From assembly GCF_030272705.1 (NCBI RefSeq), contig NZ_JARFYM010000023.1, positions 1-64,000 on the forward strand: DNA of 64,000 nt. The letters run 5' to 3'. Position numbers and translations under genes: made by a program. Position 1 is the stretch's first letter; each line of letters opens with the position of its first letter. Origin of the DNA: Rhizobium mayense. GTDB lineage: Bacteria > Pseudomonadota > Alphaproteobacteria > Rhizobiales > Rhizobiaceae. This document shows, one piece after another, positions 16,105-24,820 of the stretch. Below the pieces are notes generated by a model. It saw nothing but the letters and a program-made list of their open reading frames with translations, was not told the origin of the DNA and ran no database searches.

Positions 16105-16231
16105 CACAGGCGTGTGAAACACCGAAACGTGATGATGCGCCGCAGCCGGAATCGCCGGCGAACGGGTTAGAACTTGGGAATGATCGCTGCGCCGACGGGT
16201 TTGCCACAGGCAGCAGCCAGAGGGGAATGGA

Positions 16232-17014
16232 ATGGAGCTATCGGGAAAAGTCGCGCTGATTACCGGCGCAACGTCGGGCATCGGCCGAGCATCGGCCTTT
16301 CGGCTGGCCTCGGAAGGCGCGGCAATCGGCGTTCTCGGCCATGGGGCGAAGGAGGTCAACGACACCGTAACGGCGCTTGTCGCTGCCGGCGGAAAGGCGC
16401 TGGGATTGATCGCCGATGTCGCCGATGAAGCGGCCATGGAAATTGCCGTCGGCACGTTGATCGCGCATTTCGGCCGGCTCGATATCGTGCTCGCCAATGC
16501 CGGCATCAACGGCGTCTGGGCGCCAATCGACGATCTGAAGCCCGAGGAATGGGACCGGACCATCGCCGTCAATCTGCGCGGCACTTATCTGACGCTGCAC
16601 TACGCCGTGCCGCATCTGAAAGCGCAAGGTGCCGGCTCGATCGTGGTCATCTCGTCCATCAACGGCACACGCACCTTCACCAATGCCGGCGCCACCGCCT
16701 ATAGCGCCTCCAAGGCCGCCCAGATCACTGTCGTCCAGCATCTTGCTCTCGAACTTGCCAGACACCGTATCCGCATCAATGCGGTCTGCCCCGGCGGCGT
16801 GGTTACCAACATTTCCGAAAGCACCGTCAAGCGCAACCAGCAAGAAGCCGCCATTCCCGTCGTCTGGCCGAAGGGCAATATTCCCTTGAATGATGGCCAA
16901 CCCTGCAGCGCCGACGACATCGCCGAAACCGTCTTGTTCCTCGCCTCCGAGCGCTCCCGTCACATCACCGGCACGCCGATCTTCGTCGACGGCGGCCAGG
17001 GCTTGTTGATCTAG
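16232..17014 (+). CDS. SDR family oxidoreductase
   Basis: 260 residues, classical short-chain dehydrogenase. The cofactor motif is TGATSGIG, then NAG in LANAGING, catalytic Ser in VVISSINGT, and YSASK with the Tyr/Lys pair. The C-terminal FVDGGQG is typical of FabG-like SDRs. The substrate is unknown. It stands alone on the plus strand, 202 bases from msrA, in which the only recognisable site is the ECF-like promoter. Confidence 0.87.
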   Translation: MELSGKVALITGATSGIGRASAFRLASEGAAIGVLGHGAKEVNDTVTALVAAGGKALGLIADVADEAAMEIAVGTLIAHFGRLDIVLANAGINGVWAPIDDLKPEEWDRTIAVNLRGTYLTLHYAVPHLKAQGAGSIVVISSINGTRTFTNAGATAYSASKAAQITVVQHLALELARHRIRINAVCPGGVVTNISESTVKRNQQEAAIPVVWPKGNIPLNDGQPCSADDIAETVLFLASERSRHITGTPIFVDGGQGLLI

Positions 17015-17030
17015 CTATGCGATAGAGCCC

Positions 17031-17240
17031 TCAATAATGGGGCGGTTTGGTGATGGGCGGGGCGTCCAGGGACTGTTCTTCCAGCGTCAGGAAGCGCTCG
17101 GTCAGCCGGTCGAGCTTCTGCCGTGTCTGCTCGATCACTTTCCACTGCTCCGCCACCTGATCGGACAGTTCCTCGATCGTCTTGGCCTGATGGGCCACCT
17201 GTTCTTCGAGTGCGGTGATACGGCTTTGTTCGTCTGACAT
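17031..17240 (-). CDS. slyX: SlyX family protein
   Basis: 69 residues, a short coiled coil: ITALEEQVAHQAKTIEELSD, VIEQTRQKLDRLTERF, and the characteristic proline-rich C-terminus PPITKPPHY. Function is not established. It is convergent with the SDR, and the two stops lie 16 bases apart. Confidence 0.87.
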   Translation of the reverse strand: MSDEQSRITALEEQVAHQAKTIEELSDQVAEQWKVIEQTRQKLDRLTERFLTLEEQSLDAPPITKPPHY

Positions 17241-17467
17241 TTCTGTTCCCTTTCGGCAACGATCTATAGCACCTGCACCACCTGCGTATAGTGTTTCAAT
17301 TCGGCACCGGCGCCATTTGACGATGATGTGACAAAACTGAAAAACAGGTGAAAAGACCCGTTACTTAACTGACATCAGGGCCTTCTAAACAGAGCGGCGA
17401 GAAGCGCCGGTTTTGAAGGAATTTCCCTCCGCAAGCGCTCTCCTTTTAAGATTTTCGGAGAAGCGCC

Positions 17468-18304
17468 TTGAAGATCATCCAGATCACCGACACGCATTTC
17501 AGCCCGAGCAAGCCGCATTTCAACGGCAATTGGGAGCCCCTGGCGCAGTGGATCGAAGCGAGCGGTGCCGATCTCGTCGTTCATACCGGCGATCTCAGCG
17601 TCGACGGTGCCGACAAGGATGAGGATATCGCCTTTTCCATGGACCTGATGCGGCAGATCTCCGTGCCGATGCTGATCGTACCCGGCAATCATGATGTCGG
17701 CCATCTGCCAGGCTCTCTCCAACCCGTCAACACTGAACGGCTGCAGCGCTGGCGTCGGCTGGTCGGCCCGGACTATTGGGCGGAAGATCTAGAAAACTGG
17801 CGATTGATCGGCCTCGACAGCCTGTTGATGGGCTTCGAGGACGCCGAAGAGAAGGCCCAATTCGCGTGGCTGCAAGATATGCTTGAGAGCCGCGGCGACC
17901 GGCGCGTGGCGCTCTTCGCCCACAAACCGCTATTCGTCGATGAGCCGAACGAAGGCGACACCGGCTATTGGAGCGTGCGCCCGGTACAGCGCCGCCGTTT
18001 CTACGATCTGATCGCGGCCCATGACGTCGCCCTCTTCGCCAGCGGCCACCTGCACTGGGCCTGGAAGGGGCAGCTCGACAAAACGGCTTTGGTCTGGGCG
18101 CCGGCTGCCTCCTTCATCCTCGACAAGATGGAGCGCCTGATGCCGGGCGAACGCCTGATCGGTGCCGCCGTCCACACCCTCGGTGACGACGTTGCGACCG
18201 AGATCGTGGCCATTCCCGGTATGAAGACGTATTTCCTCGACGATGTCGTCGAGGAGGTCTATCCGCACGAGGCCCACAAGGTTCAGCGGGAGCCGACGGT
18301 ATGA
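17468..18304 (+). CDS. metallophosphoesterase (CpdA-like class III phosphodiesterase)
   Basis: 278 residues. Metal-binding motifs in order: ITDTHFS (D-x-H), HTGDLSVDG (GD), PGNHDVGH (GNHD), ALFAHKP and SGHLHWAW (GHxH). This is the calcineurin-like phosphoesterase set seen in cAMP and glycerophosphodiester phosphodiesterases. Its stop overlaps the start of the ABC ATPase gene (ATGA), so it is translationally coupled to a sugar/phosphodiester-type ABC transporter. It may hydrolyse the imported phosphodiester (inference). The 227-base region upstream should contain the operon promoter; I see no certain elements. Confidence 0.87.
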   Translation: MKIIQITDTHFSPSKPHFNGNWEPLAQWIEASGADLVVHTGDLSVDGADKDEDIAFSMDLMRQISVPMLIVPGNHDVGHLPGSLQPVNTERLQRWRRLVGPDYWAEDLENWRLIGLDSLLMGFEDAEEKAQFAWLQDMLESRGDRRVALFAHKPLFVDEPNEGDTGYWSVRPVQRRRFYDLIAAHDVALFASGHLHWAWKGQLDKTALVWAPAASFILDKMERLMPGERLIGAAVHTLGDDVATEIVAIPGMKTYFLDDVVEEVYPHEAHKVQREPTV

Positions 18305-19464
18305 GCACGCTCTCGCTTCGCGGCGTCACCAAATCTTTCGGCGCCAACGACATCCTGAAGGGTGTCAGCCTCGAGGTCGAGCCCGGCGAGTTCATCGCCC
18401 TCGTCGGCCCGTCCGGCTGCGGCAAGAGCACCTTGCTGCGCATCCTCGCGGGGCTCGATCACGCCGACAGCGGCGAGATCCTTGTTTCCGGCAATGACAT
18501 CTCGGGTGTGGCGGCGGCTGACCGCAATATCGCCATGGTTTTCCAGTCCTACGCGCTCTATCCGCATCTGACCGCATCGGAAAATATCGCCGTGCCGCTC
18601 GCCATGCGCCGACTGACGCGCATCCAGCGCCTGCCCTTCGTCGGCGGACTGATCCCCGGCCAGAAGAGCGTCCGCACCGGCATCCTCCGCGATGTCCGTG
18701 AGATGGCGACTTCACTGAAGATCGACCATCTGCTCGATCGCAAGCCCGGCCAGATGTCCGGCGGCCAGCGGCAACGCGTGGCGCTTGCCCGCGCCATGGT
18801 GCGCCAGCCTAGCGTCTTCCTGATGGACGAGCCGCTCTCCAATCTGGACGCCAACCTGCGCGTCCATGCCCGGGGCGAAATCGTCGAGCTGCATCGCCGC
18901 GCCGGCGTGCCGACCGTTTATGTCACCCACGATCAGGCCGAGGCGCTTTCCATGGCCGACCGCGTTGCCGTGATGATCGGCGGCCAATTGCTGCAACTCG
19001 CCACGCCGCAGACGATCTATGACGATCCGGCCCATATCGAAGTCGCCCGCTTTGTCGGTCAGCCGCGTATCAACCTCCTGCCGGCATTGGCCGACAACGG
19101 CACCGTCGCCTTCGGCGGCATAAGGCTGGCGCTGGAAGACGGTAGCTTTACCGGCAACAATGTCACGCTCGGCATTCGGCCGGAATTCGTTCGCCTCACC
19201 CAGGGCCGTCAGGATGCACTCGCGGCCCATATCGAGCGGCTGGAATTCCTCGGCTCCGAAGTCATTCTCTATACCAAGCTTGACGCCATCGGCGAAACCA
19301 TGGTCGTCAAGCTCGCGCCAGCAGAAGTTGTCGGCCTTTCCGCCGGCATGCCAGTTGCGCTGACCCTGTCGGCCGAACAGGCGATGGTCTTTGCCGAAGA
19401 CGGCCGTCGCCTGCGCGCCGTGCCCGTTACAGTCGATGCGACCAGGGAGAAGGCCCATGGCTAG
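18301..19464 (+). CDS. ABC transporter ATP-binding protein (UgpC/MalK type)
   Basis: 387 residues. Walker A GPSGCGKST, signature MSGGQRQR and Walker B FLMDEPLSNLD are intact. The C-terminal TOBE/OB-fold domain typical of carbohydrate (CUT1) importers is present (LGIRPEFVRL). There is an insertion between the Q-loop and signature (around MRRLTRIQRLPFVGGLIPGQ) that is longer than usual. It overlaps both neighbours and serves the two permeases that follow. Confidence 0.92.
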   Translation: MSTLSLRGVTKSFGANDILKGVSLEVEPGEFIALVGPSGCGKSTLLRILAGLDHADSGEILVSGNDISGVAAADRNIAMVFQSYALYPHLTASENIAVPLAMRRLTRIQRLPFVGGLIPGQKSVRTGILRDVREMATSLKIDHLLDRKPGQMSGGQRQRVALARAMVRQPSVFLMDEPLSNLDANLRVHARGEIVELHRRAGVPTVYVTHDQAEALSMADRVAVMIGGQLLQLATPQTIYDDPAHIEVARFVGQPRINLLPALADNGTVAFGGIRLALEDGSFTGNNVTLGIRPEFVRLTQGRQDALAAHIERLEFLGSEVILYTKLDAIGETMVVKLAPAEVVGLSAGMPVALTLSAEQAMVFAEDGRRLRAVPVTVDATREKAHG

Positions 19465-20380
19465 CATCGCCGCCACGGCCATGCCGATGCAGTCGGTGGC
19501 GGCGCGCGAGCGTAGCGAGGTTCGCACGGCCCTGCTGCTGGCGCTGCCTGCCATCATCCTGATCGTGCTTTTCGTTCTCCTGCCGATCGTCGCGGTCGTC
19601 TTTCTCGGCTTCACCGATTTCCAGCTTGGCGACAAAAGCTTCCGCTTCGTCGCCTTCGAGAATTTCGCGCACCTGCTCCGCGACCGGACATTCCAGAAGT
19701 CCCTGTGGAACACGACGATCTATACCGTCATCGTCGCGCCCGTCTCGATCGTGCTCGGCCTCGGCGTGGCGCTGCTGATCGAAAGCGAAGGCATCGGCCG
19801 CAGTTTCTTCAGGACCGCCTATTTCCTGCCGGTCGCCTCGCTGATCGTCGCCATGGCGACTGTCTGGCAATATCTTTTCCATCCGACCATCGGCCCGATC
19901 AACGCCATGCTGGCTGAAATCGGCCTGCCGCGCCCGAACTGGCTCGGCTCTTCGGCAACCGCGCTCTACAGCCTGTCGATCATCGGCGTCTGGCAGACTG
20001 TCGGCTTCAACATGGTGCTGTTCCTCGCCGGCCTCACCGCCATCCCGCGTGAACTCTACGCCGCCGCGGAGGTGGATGGCGCGAAATCGGCTCTTGACCG
20101 CTTCTGGCTGGTCACCTGGCCGATGCTCGGGCCGACGACTTTGTTTGTAACCACCATCAGCATCATCAACGCCGTCAAGGTCTTCGATACCGTCAAGACG
20201 CTGACCGATGGCGGCCCGAACCATGCGTCGGAAGTCCTGCTTTTCACCATCTATCAGCAGGGGTTCGTCTATCTGCAGGTCGGCTATGCCTCGGCGATGA
20301 CGACGGTCTTTCTTGCCATCCTGGTGGTGCTGACCTTCCTGCAATATCGCGTTCTCGACCGGCAGGTGCACTATACATGA
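19457..20380 (+). CDS. ABC transporter permease (UgpA/MalF type)
   Basis: 307 residues with about six transmembrane segments. The EAA loop is EVDGAKSALDRFWLVTWPML, and the CUT1-permease-typical TDGGPNHASEVLLFTIYQQG follows. The ATG at 19457 lies inside the end of the ATPase gene with an 8-base overlap. It pairs with the next permease. Confidence 0.92.
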   Translation: MASIAATAMPMQSVAARERSEVRTALLLALPAIILIVLFVLLPIVAVVFLGFTDFQLGDKSFRFVAFENFAHLLRDRTFQKSLWNTTIYTVIVAPVSIVLGLGVALLIESEGIGRSFFRTAYFLPVASLIVAMATVWQYLFHPTIGPINAMLAEIGLPRPNWLGSSATALYSLSIIGVWQTVGFNMVLFLAGLTAIPRELYAAAEVDGAKSALDRFWLVTWPMLGPTTLFVTTISIINAVKVFDTVKTLTDGGPNHASEVLLFTIYQQGFVYLQVGYASAMTTVFLAILVVLTFLQYRVLDRQVHYT

Positions 20381-21213
20381 CCTCCTCTGGCTTCACCCCC
20401 GGCCGCATTCTGCGTCTCTCGCTGCTGATATCAGGCGCCATCGTCTTCCTCGCGCCCTACATCTTCATGATCTCGACCGCCGGCAAGGCGCAGGACGATA
20501 TCTTCACATCCGCCCTGAAGCTGATCCCGACGCATATCTTCTACGTCGAGAACATCACCCATGCGCTGAGCAAGGTGCCGATGGGCACACTGCTTTGGAA
20601 CGGCGTCCTCGTCTGCGGCCTGATCTTCTTCTTCCAGGTGCTGATCGCCATCCCCTGTGCCTATGCCATGGCCAAGCTGAAGTTCCGCGCCGCGCGCACG
20701 ATGATGGTGCTGATCATGCTCGGCCTGCTGATCCCGATCCATGCCACGGCACTGCCGCTCTATGTCGCCTTCAACAATCTTTCCCTGCTGAACAGCTACA
20801 CCGCGCTGGTGGCGCCCTTCTCGATCTCGGTCTTCGCGATCTTCATGTTCCTGCAGTTCTTCCGCGCCATGCCCGACGATCTGATCCACGCCGCCCGCCT
20901 CGACGGCATGTCGGAACTCGGTATCGTCGGCCGCGTCATCGTGCCGAACGCCTGGCCTGCGGTGACCGCCTTCGCGATCTTCTCGGTCGTGGCGCATTGG
21001 AATGACCTTTATTGGCCGCTGATCGTCATCAGCAAGCAGGACTACGCGACGCCGCCGCTCGGCCTCATGTATTTCCGCGCTGCCGAGGCCGGCGACGACT
21101 ACGGCGCGCTGATGGCCGCCACGCTGATTATCACCCTTCCCCTCGTCGTCGCATTCCTTCTCGCGCAGAAGCGCTTCGTCGAGGGCATCACCATGACCGG
21201 TCTCAAGGGATGA
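20377..21213 (+). CDS. ABC transporter permease (UgpE/MalG type)
   Basis: 278 residues, six predicted membrane segments, EAA loop AARLDGMSELGIVGRVIVPN, and the C-terminal KRFVEGITMTGLKG that is standard for the MalG-like half of CUT1 importers. It overlaps the previous gene by 4 bases. Confidence 0.92.
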   Translation: MTSSGFTPGRILRLSLLISGAIVFLAPYIFMISTAGKAQDDIFTSALKLIPTHIFYVENITHALSKVPMGTLLWNGVLVCGLIFFFQVLIAIPCAYAMAKLKFRAARTMMVLIMLGLLIPIHATALPLYVAFNNLSLLNSYTALVAPFSISVFAIFMFLQFFRAMPDDLIHAARLDGMSELGIVGRVIVPNAWPAVTAFAIFSVVAHWNDLYWPLIVISKQDYATPPLGLMYFRAAEAGDDYGALMAATLIITLPLVVAFLLAQKRFVEGITMTGLKG

Positions 21214-21222
21214 CCGGTTCCC

Positions 21223-21272
21223 TAGAGCGGATGATTTTAAATCGCATCGATCTAAAATCTGAATCCGCTCTA
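21223..21272. repeat. palindromic intergenic repeat
   Basis: TAGAGCGGATGATTTTAAAT and ATCTAAAATCTGAATCCGCTC form a long imperfect inverted repeat between the permease and binding-protein genes. The sequence is of a type seen repeatedly between rhizobial genes. It may act as a processing hairpin that lets the binding protein be made in excess (inference). Confidence 0.6.
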
Positions 21273-21285
21273 GAATCAAAGAAGT

Positions 21286-21333
21286 AGAGCATGATGTCGT
21301 CCGAAACCGCTTACACTTTTCGGCATCATGCTC
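21286..21333. repeat. palindromic intergenic repeat, second unit
   Basis: GAGCATGATG ... CATCATGCTC, with inner CCGAAA/TTTCGG arms, form a nested inverted repeat directly next to the previous one. It resembles the repeat at 39347-39447 in its inner layout (CCGCT-ACACTTTT). Confidence 0.6.
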
Positions 21334-21350
21334 GAACAGGAGAACGAGCG

Positions 21351-22616
21351 ATGAAGCATATCACCCAGATTCTCGCCGCCACGGCCATCTCGATGGTTGT
21401 GGCGGTTCCGGCCTACGCCGAAACGACCTTGACGGTTCACTATCCGATGCCCGGCTTCTTCAAGGACGTGATGGACACGATCTCGAAGAAGTTCATGGAG
21501 CAAAATCCGGATATCAAGATCCAGTTCGCTGCTCCTTCGGCCACCTACGAGGAAGGTATCCAGACCATCCTGCGGGAAGCCGGCACGAATGAAATGCCCG
21601 ACGTCACCTTCATCGGCCTCAACCGCCTGCGTATGATGGATGAGCGCAATGTCGCCGTCGATCTCGGACCGCTCGTCCAGAAGGACGGCAACATGGCCGC
21701 GCAGGGCTTCTCCGACACCATTCTCAAGCTCGCCCAGGTCAAGGGCAAGCAGGTCGGCCTCGCTTTCGCGACGTCGAACCCGATCATGTACTACAACGCC
21801 GACCTCGTGAAGGCAGCCGGCGGCGACCCGAACAACCCGCCGAAGACCTGGGATGAAGTCATCGCGCTTGGCGGCAAGATCAAGGCGCTCGGCAACGGCG
21901 TCGACGGCATCGATTTCCGCTGGCAGGGCGACGACTGGATGTTCTCCGCCCTTCTCTTCGGCGCTGGCGGCAAGATGCTGAGCGACGACGAAACCAAGGT
22001 CGCCTTCAACGGTCCGGAAGGCCAGAAGGCCGTCGACATGATCGAGCGTTTCGTCAAGGAAGGCGGCATGCCGGTGTTCACCAAGGCTGCAGGCGAACAG
22101 GCTTTCGCCGCCGGTAAAGTCGGCTTCGAATTCCAGACCACCGGCGCACTGATCAACACGATCAAGAACGTCGGCACCAAGTTCGACCTGCGCACCGCCC
22201 CGATCCCGCTGATCGACCCCGTCAACGGTCGTCTGCCGACCGGCGGCAACGCCGTCGTCATCCTGACGCACGATCCGGCCAAGGAAGACGCCGCCTGGAA
22301 GTTTGCCAAGTTCGCCGCCGGCCCCTATGGCGCTTCGGTCGTCGTGCCCGGCACCGGCTATGTTCCGAACAACGAGCTTGCCGCCAAATCGGCTGACTAT
22401 CTCGGCGACTTCTACAAGAAGAACCCGCTCTTCCAGGCAAGCCTCAACCAGATGCCGCTGATGATCCCGTGGTACGCCTTCCCCGGCGCAAACGGCGTCA
22501 AGGTCACCCAGACGATCGTCGACAACCTGTCGCGCATCGTCGACGGCTCGGCCACGCCGAAGGAAGCGCTTGACGACGCCGCTTCCGACGTCGAAGGCAT
22601 GCTGCCGCGCAGCTGA
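21351..22616 (+). CDS. ABC transporter substrate-binding protein (UgpB/MalE class)
   Basis: 421 residues. Signal peptide MKHITQILAATAISMVVAV with cleavage near AYA-ET, then a type-1 extracellular solute-binding domain: FKDVMDTISKKFMEQNPDIK, ATSNPIMYYNADLVKAAGGD, GKVGFEFQTTGAL. The ATG at 21351 follows a GGAGAACGAG site; the longer frame begins within the repeat. It is the final gene of the importer operon. The residue pattern favours a sugar or glycerophospho-compound ligand, not assignable further. Confidence 0.9.
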   Translation: MKHITQILAATAISMVVAVPAYAETTLTVHYPMPGFFKDVMDTISKKFMEQNPDIKIQFAAPSATYEEGIQTILREAGTNEMPDVTFIGLNRLRMMDERNVAVDLGPLVQKDGNMAAQGFSDTILKLAQVKGKQVGLAFATSNPIMYYNADLVKAAGGDPNNPPKTWDEVIALGGKIKALGNGVDGIDFRWQGDDWMFSALLFGAGGKMLSDDETKVAFNGPEGQKAVDMIERFVKEGGMPVFTKAAGEQAFAAGKVGFEFQTTGALINTIKNVGTKFDLRTAPIPLIDPVNGRLPTGGNAVVILTHDPAKEDAAWKFAKFAAGPYGASVVVPGTGYVPNNELAAKSADYLGDFYKKNPLFQASLNQMPLMIPWYAFPGANGVKVTQTIVDNLSRIVDGSATPKEALDDAASDVEGMLPRS

Positions 22617-22632
22617 TATTTCGATCTGACGA

Positions 22633-22673
22633 CGAAAGCCGCGCCGCCTCTCTTCCGGGAGGCGGCGCTTTCG
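22633..22673. terminator. bidirectional intrinsic terminator
   Basis: CGAAAGC and GCCGCCTC on the left pair with GAGGCGGC and GCTTTCG on the right (a 3-base bulge on the left arm). TCGTTTG follows on the plus strand. It lies between the convergent binding-protein and lacI-type genes. Confidence 0.7.
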
Positions 22674-22696
22674 TTTGCTAGCGCGCTGGAGCAATT

Positions 22697-23668
22697 TCAA
22701 AGATTGCTGACCGTTCCGCCGGGCCGCAGCCGATAGGGTACGGTCAGATGGCGCGGCGGCGCGGCATTCTCCGCCATGTCGAGCAGCAGAGAGGCCGCGG
22801 CCGCACCCATAGTCACTTCCGGTATCTCCACCGTCGTCAACGAAAGCTCCATCAGCAGGCCGAGGGAGATACCATCGAAACCGGCAACGGAGATATCGCG
22901 CGGGATCGAAAGCCCCTGGCGTCGCAGCGCGCCCATGACACCGATGGCCAGGAGATCATTGGAAGCTATGATCGCCGTCGGTTTCAGACGCGACACGACA
23001 TCCGAGAGATCGAGCTGGTCCAGGCTGTTGACGAAGGAAATCTCCAAGGGCTCGAAAGGCGGATGGCCCGCCGCCTCCATCGCCCTGATGTATCCGAGAT
23101 AGCGCTGCCTCGCTCGATCCGATGCCGCGAAATGACCGGCGATGAACAGGATACGGCTATGCCCCTTGCGCAGCAGATAATCGGTCAGATCCCGGCCGGC
23201 GCCGAAATTGTCTGTCGCGACGGCGGCGGTGAAGCGTGCCGTCGGCAGATTGCCGAGCAGCACGGTCGGCGGCAGAGCGGAAGAAAGAGCGGGACTATGT
23301 TCAGGATCGCAGACCGTGAGAATGAGGCCGGTCGGCTGCTGTTGGAGCAGCGATGCGACGGCATCGGCCTCCTGCGCCGGATCATAGTTCGATTGCGCGA
23401 TCAGCACGCTGTGCCCCGCATGCAAGGCCCGGCTCTGGATGCTGGAGAGCGAGGACGCGAAGACCGGATTGGTGATGCTGGGAATGAGCACGCCGATCGC
23501 CGGCCGCCGATTGCCGGCACGGCCGCTGGTGCGGTAACCGATCTCGGCTGCGGCGCGACGCACGCGGCGCACCATCTCGTCGCTAACCGGGCCATTGCGG
23601 TTCAACACCCGGCTGGCAGTCGCAACCGAGCAGCCGGCACGAAAGGCGACTTGCTGGAGCGTCGACAT
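22697..23668 (-). CDS. LacI-family transcriptional regulator
   Basis: 323 residues. The DNA-binding domain begins MSTLQQVAFRAGCSVATASR and is followed by a LacI sensor domain (IGVLIPSITNPVFASSL, ending ISVAGFDGISLG). The start at 23668 has a GGAGGT site and is the canonical family start; a longer frame to 23722 adds non-family residues. It faces the sugar-type ABC operon tail to tail and is its probable regulator. Confidence 0.88.
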   Translation of the reverse strand: MSTLQQVAFRAGCSVATASRVLNRNGPVSDEMVRRVRRAAAEIGYRTSGRAGNRRPAIGVLIPSITNPVFASSLSSIQSRALHAGHSVLIAQSNYDPAQEADAVASLLQQQPTGLILTVCDPEHSPALSSALPPTVLLGNLPTARFTAAVATDNFGAGRDLTDYLLRKGHSRILFIAGHFAASDRARQRYLGYIRAMEAAGHPPFEPLEISFVNSLDQLDLSDVVSRLKPTAIIASNDLLAIGVMGALRRQGLSIPRDISVAGFDGISLGLLMELSLTTVEIPEVTMGAAAASLLLDMAENAAPPRHLTVPYRLRPGGTVSNL

Positions 23669-23781
23669 GATCTCACGCACCTCCGGCTTCAGGTCCGGCA
23701 GCAACGAAAATAGATCGAGCACCAGAGTAGCCGGCTATTTATCCGAGGTCCGTGACAGTTATTTGAAGGATTCTTGTCGCC

Positions 23782-24684
23782 TCAGCTCATCCATTTCCGA
23801 TGTTCGGCAAAGCGCTCCGCGACCAGGTCGATGAATAACCGCGTTTTCGTCGGCAAATAGGTGCGGTTGGGATAGATCGCGTTGATGGAGAATTCCGCAG
23901 GCTTGTAGTCCGGCAACAGCCGCACTAGCGCGCCGGAAACCACGTCGTCCATGATGACAAAGCTAGGCGCGAGGAAAATCCCCTGACCGTTCTGCGCCAT
24001 ATAGCGCAACGTGTCGGCACTCGTCGTGACGATATTGCCTCCGACCTTGACGCTCACCTGTTCCCCGGCCTCGTTGAAAAAGCGCCAGTCGTCGCCATAG
24101 GGATAATAGGAGTAGCGCAGGCAATTGTGGCTTGCGAGATCGGCGGGCGTCGTCACGGCCGGATGCGTGCGGATATAGTCCGGCGAGCAGACGAGCACGT
24201 GCCGCCAGGGCGTCAGCCGTCGCGCCACCAGGCTCGAATCGGCCGGCATCGTCGTGCGGATGGCGAGATCGTAGCCCTCCTCAATCAGATCGATCATTCG
24301 CTCGCCAATGCTCAAGTCGACGCTCACGGACGGATAGAGGCTCAAATACTCGCTGATGACTGGCGACAGGAAGCGAGTGATATGCGTGCTGGTATAGAAT
24401 TTCAGCGTACCGCGCGGCATCGACGTCGCCGCGCCTGCGGCGCTGTCGGCCTCCTCCAGATCGGCGAGAATCTGGCTCGACCGCTCATAATAAAGCTTGC
24501 CGGTTTCGGTGAGGCTGACCTTGCGCGTGGTGCGGTTGAGCAGCCGGACGCCGAGCCGATCCTCCAATGATTGTATATGGTTGCCGACCATGGTGACCGA
24601 CATGTTGAGACGTCTGGCGGCCGCCGAAAACCCGCCGCATTCCACCACGCGACCAAACACCTGGAGGCTCGTCAGCCTGTCCAT
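23782..24684 (-). CDS. LysR-family transcriptional regulator
   Basis: 300 residues. N-terminal winged helix (MDRLTSLQVFGRVVECGGFS, LNRTTRKVSLTETG) and a type-2 periplasmic-binding-like effector domain (CrgA/AaeR-like subgroup). It is divergent from the EmrAB-type pump genes and probably regulates them. The 136-base intergenic region holds a strong palindrome. Confidence 0.9.
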   Translation of the reverse strand: MDRLTSLQVFGRVVECGGFSAAARRLNMSVTMVGNHIQSLEDRLGVRLLNRTTRKVSLTETGKLYYERSSQILADLEEADSAAGAATSMPRGTLKFYTSTHITRFLSPVISEYLSLYPSVSVDLSIGERMIDLIEEGYDLAIRTTMPADSSLVARRLTPWRHVLVCSPDYIRTHPAVTTPADLASHNCLRYSYYPYGDDWRFFNEAGEQVSVKVGGNIVTTSADTLRYMAQNGQGIFLAPSFVIMDDVVSGALVRLLPDYKPAEFSINAIYPNRTYLPTKTRLFIDLVAERFAEHRKWMS

Positions 24685-24731
24685 TTTGCTCCCCGATTAT
24701 CCGCTCTGAGTTGATGATCCTTCCCGATATA

Positions 24732-24762
24732 TGCACATTATCACGTGACGCGTCACGGTGCA
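24732..24762. promoter_or_regulatory. nested palindromes between lysR-type gene and pump genes
   Basis: CGTGACGCGTCACG (24744-24757) is a perfect 14-bp palindrome. It is framed by TGCAC (24732-24736) and GTGCA (24758-24762). It sits midway between the divergent starts and is a good candidate for the LysR binding site. Confidence 0.5.
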
Positions 24763-24820
24763 TTGTCCACCCAACGAAACACGGACCTCGAGACAGAGGT
24801 CGAGACTATGGAGAGAGACA

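Noticed and set aside
19427..20371. Minus-strand open frame of 314 codons
   Set aside because: Antisense to the MalF-type permease; charged low-complexity translation.
21276..22700. Minus-strand open frame of 474 codons opposite the binding protein
   Set aside because: Antisense to a signal-peptide-bearing solute-binding protein with conserved motifs; no domain seen.
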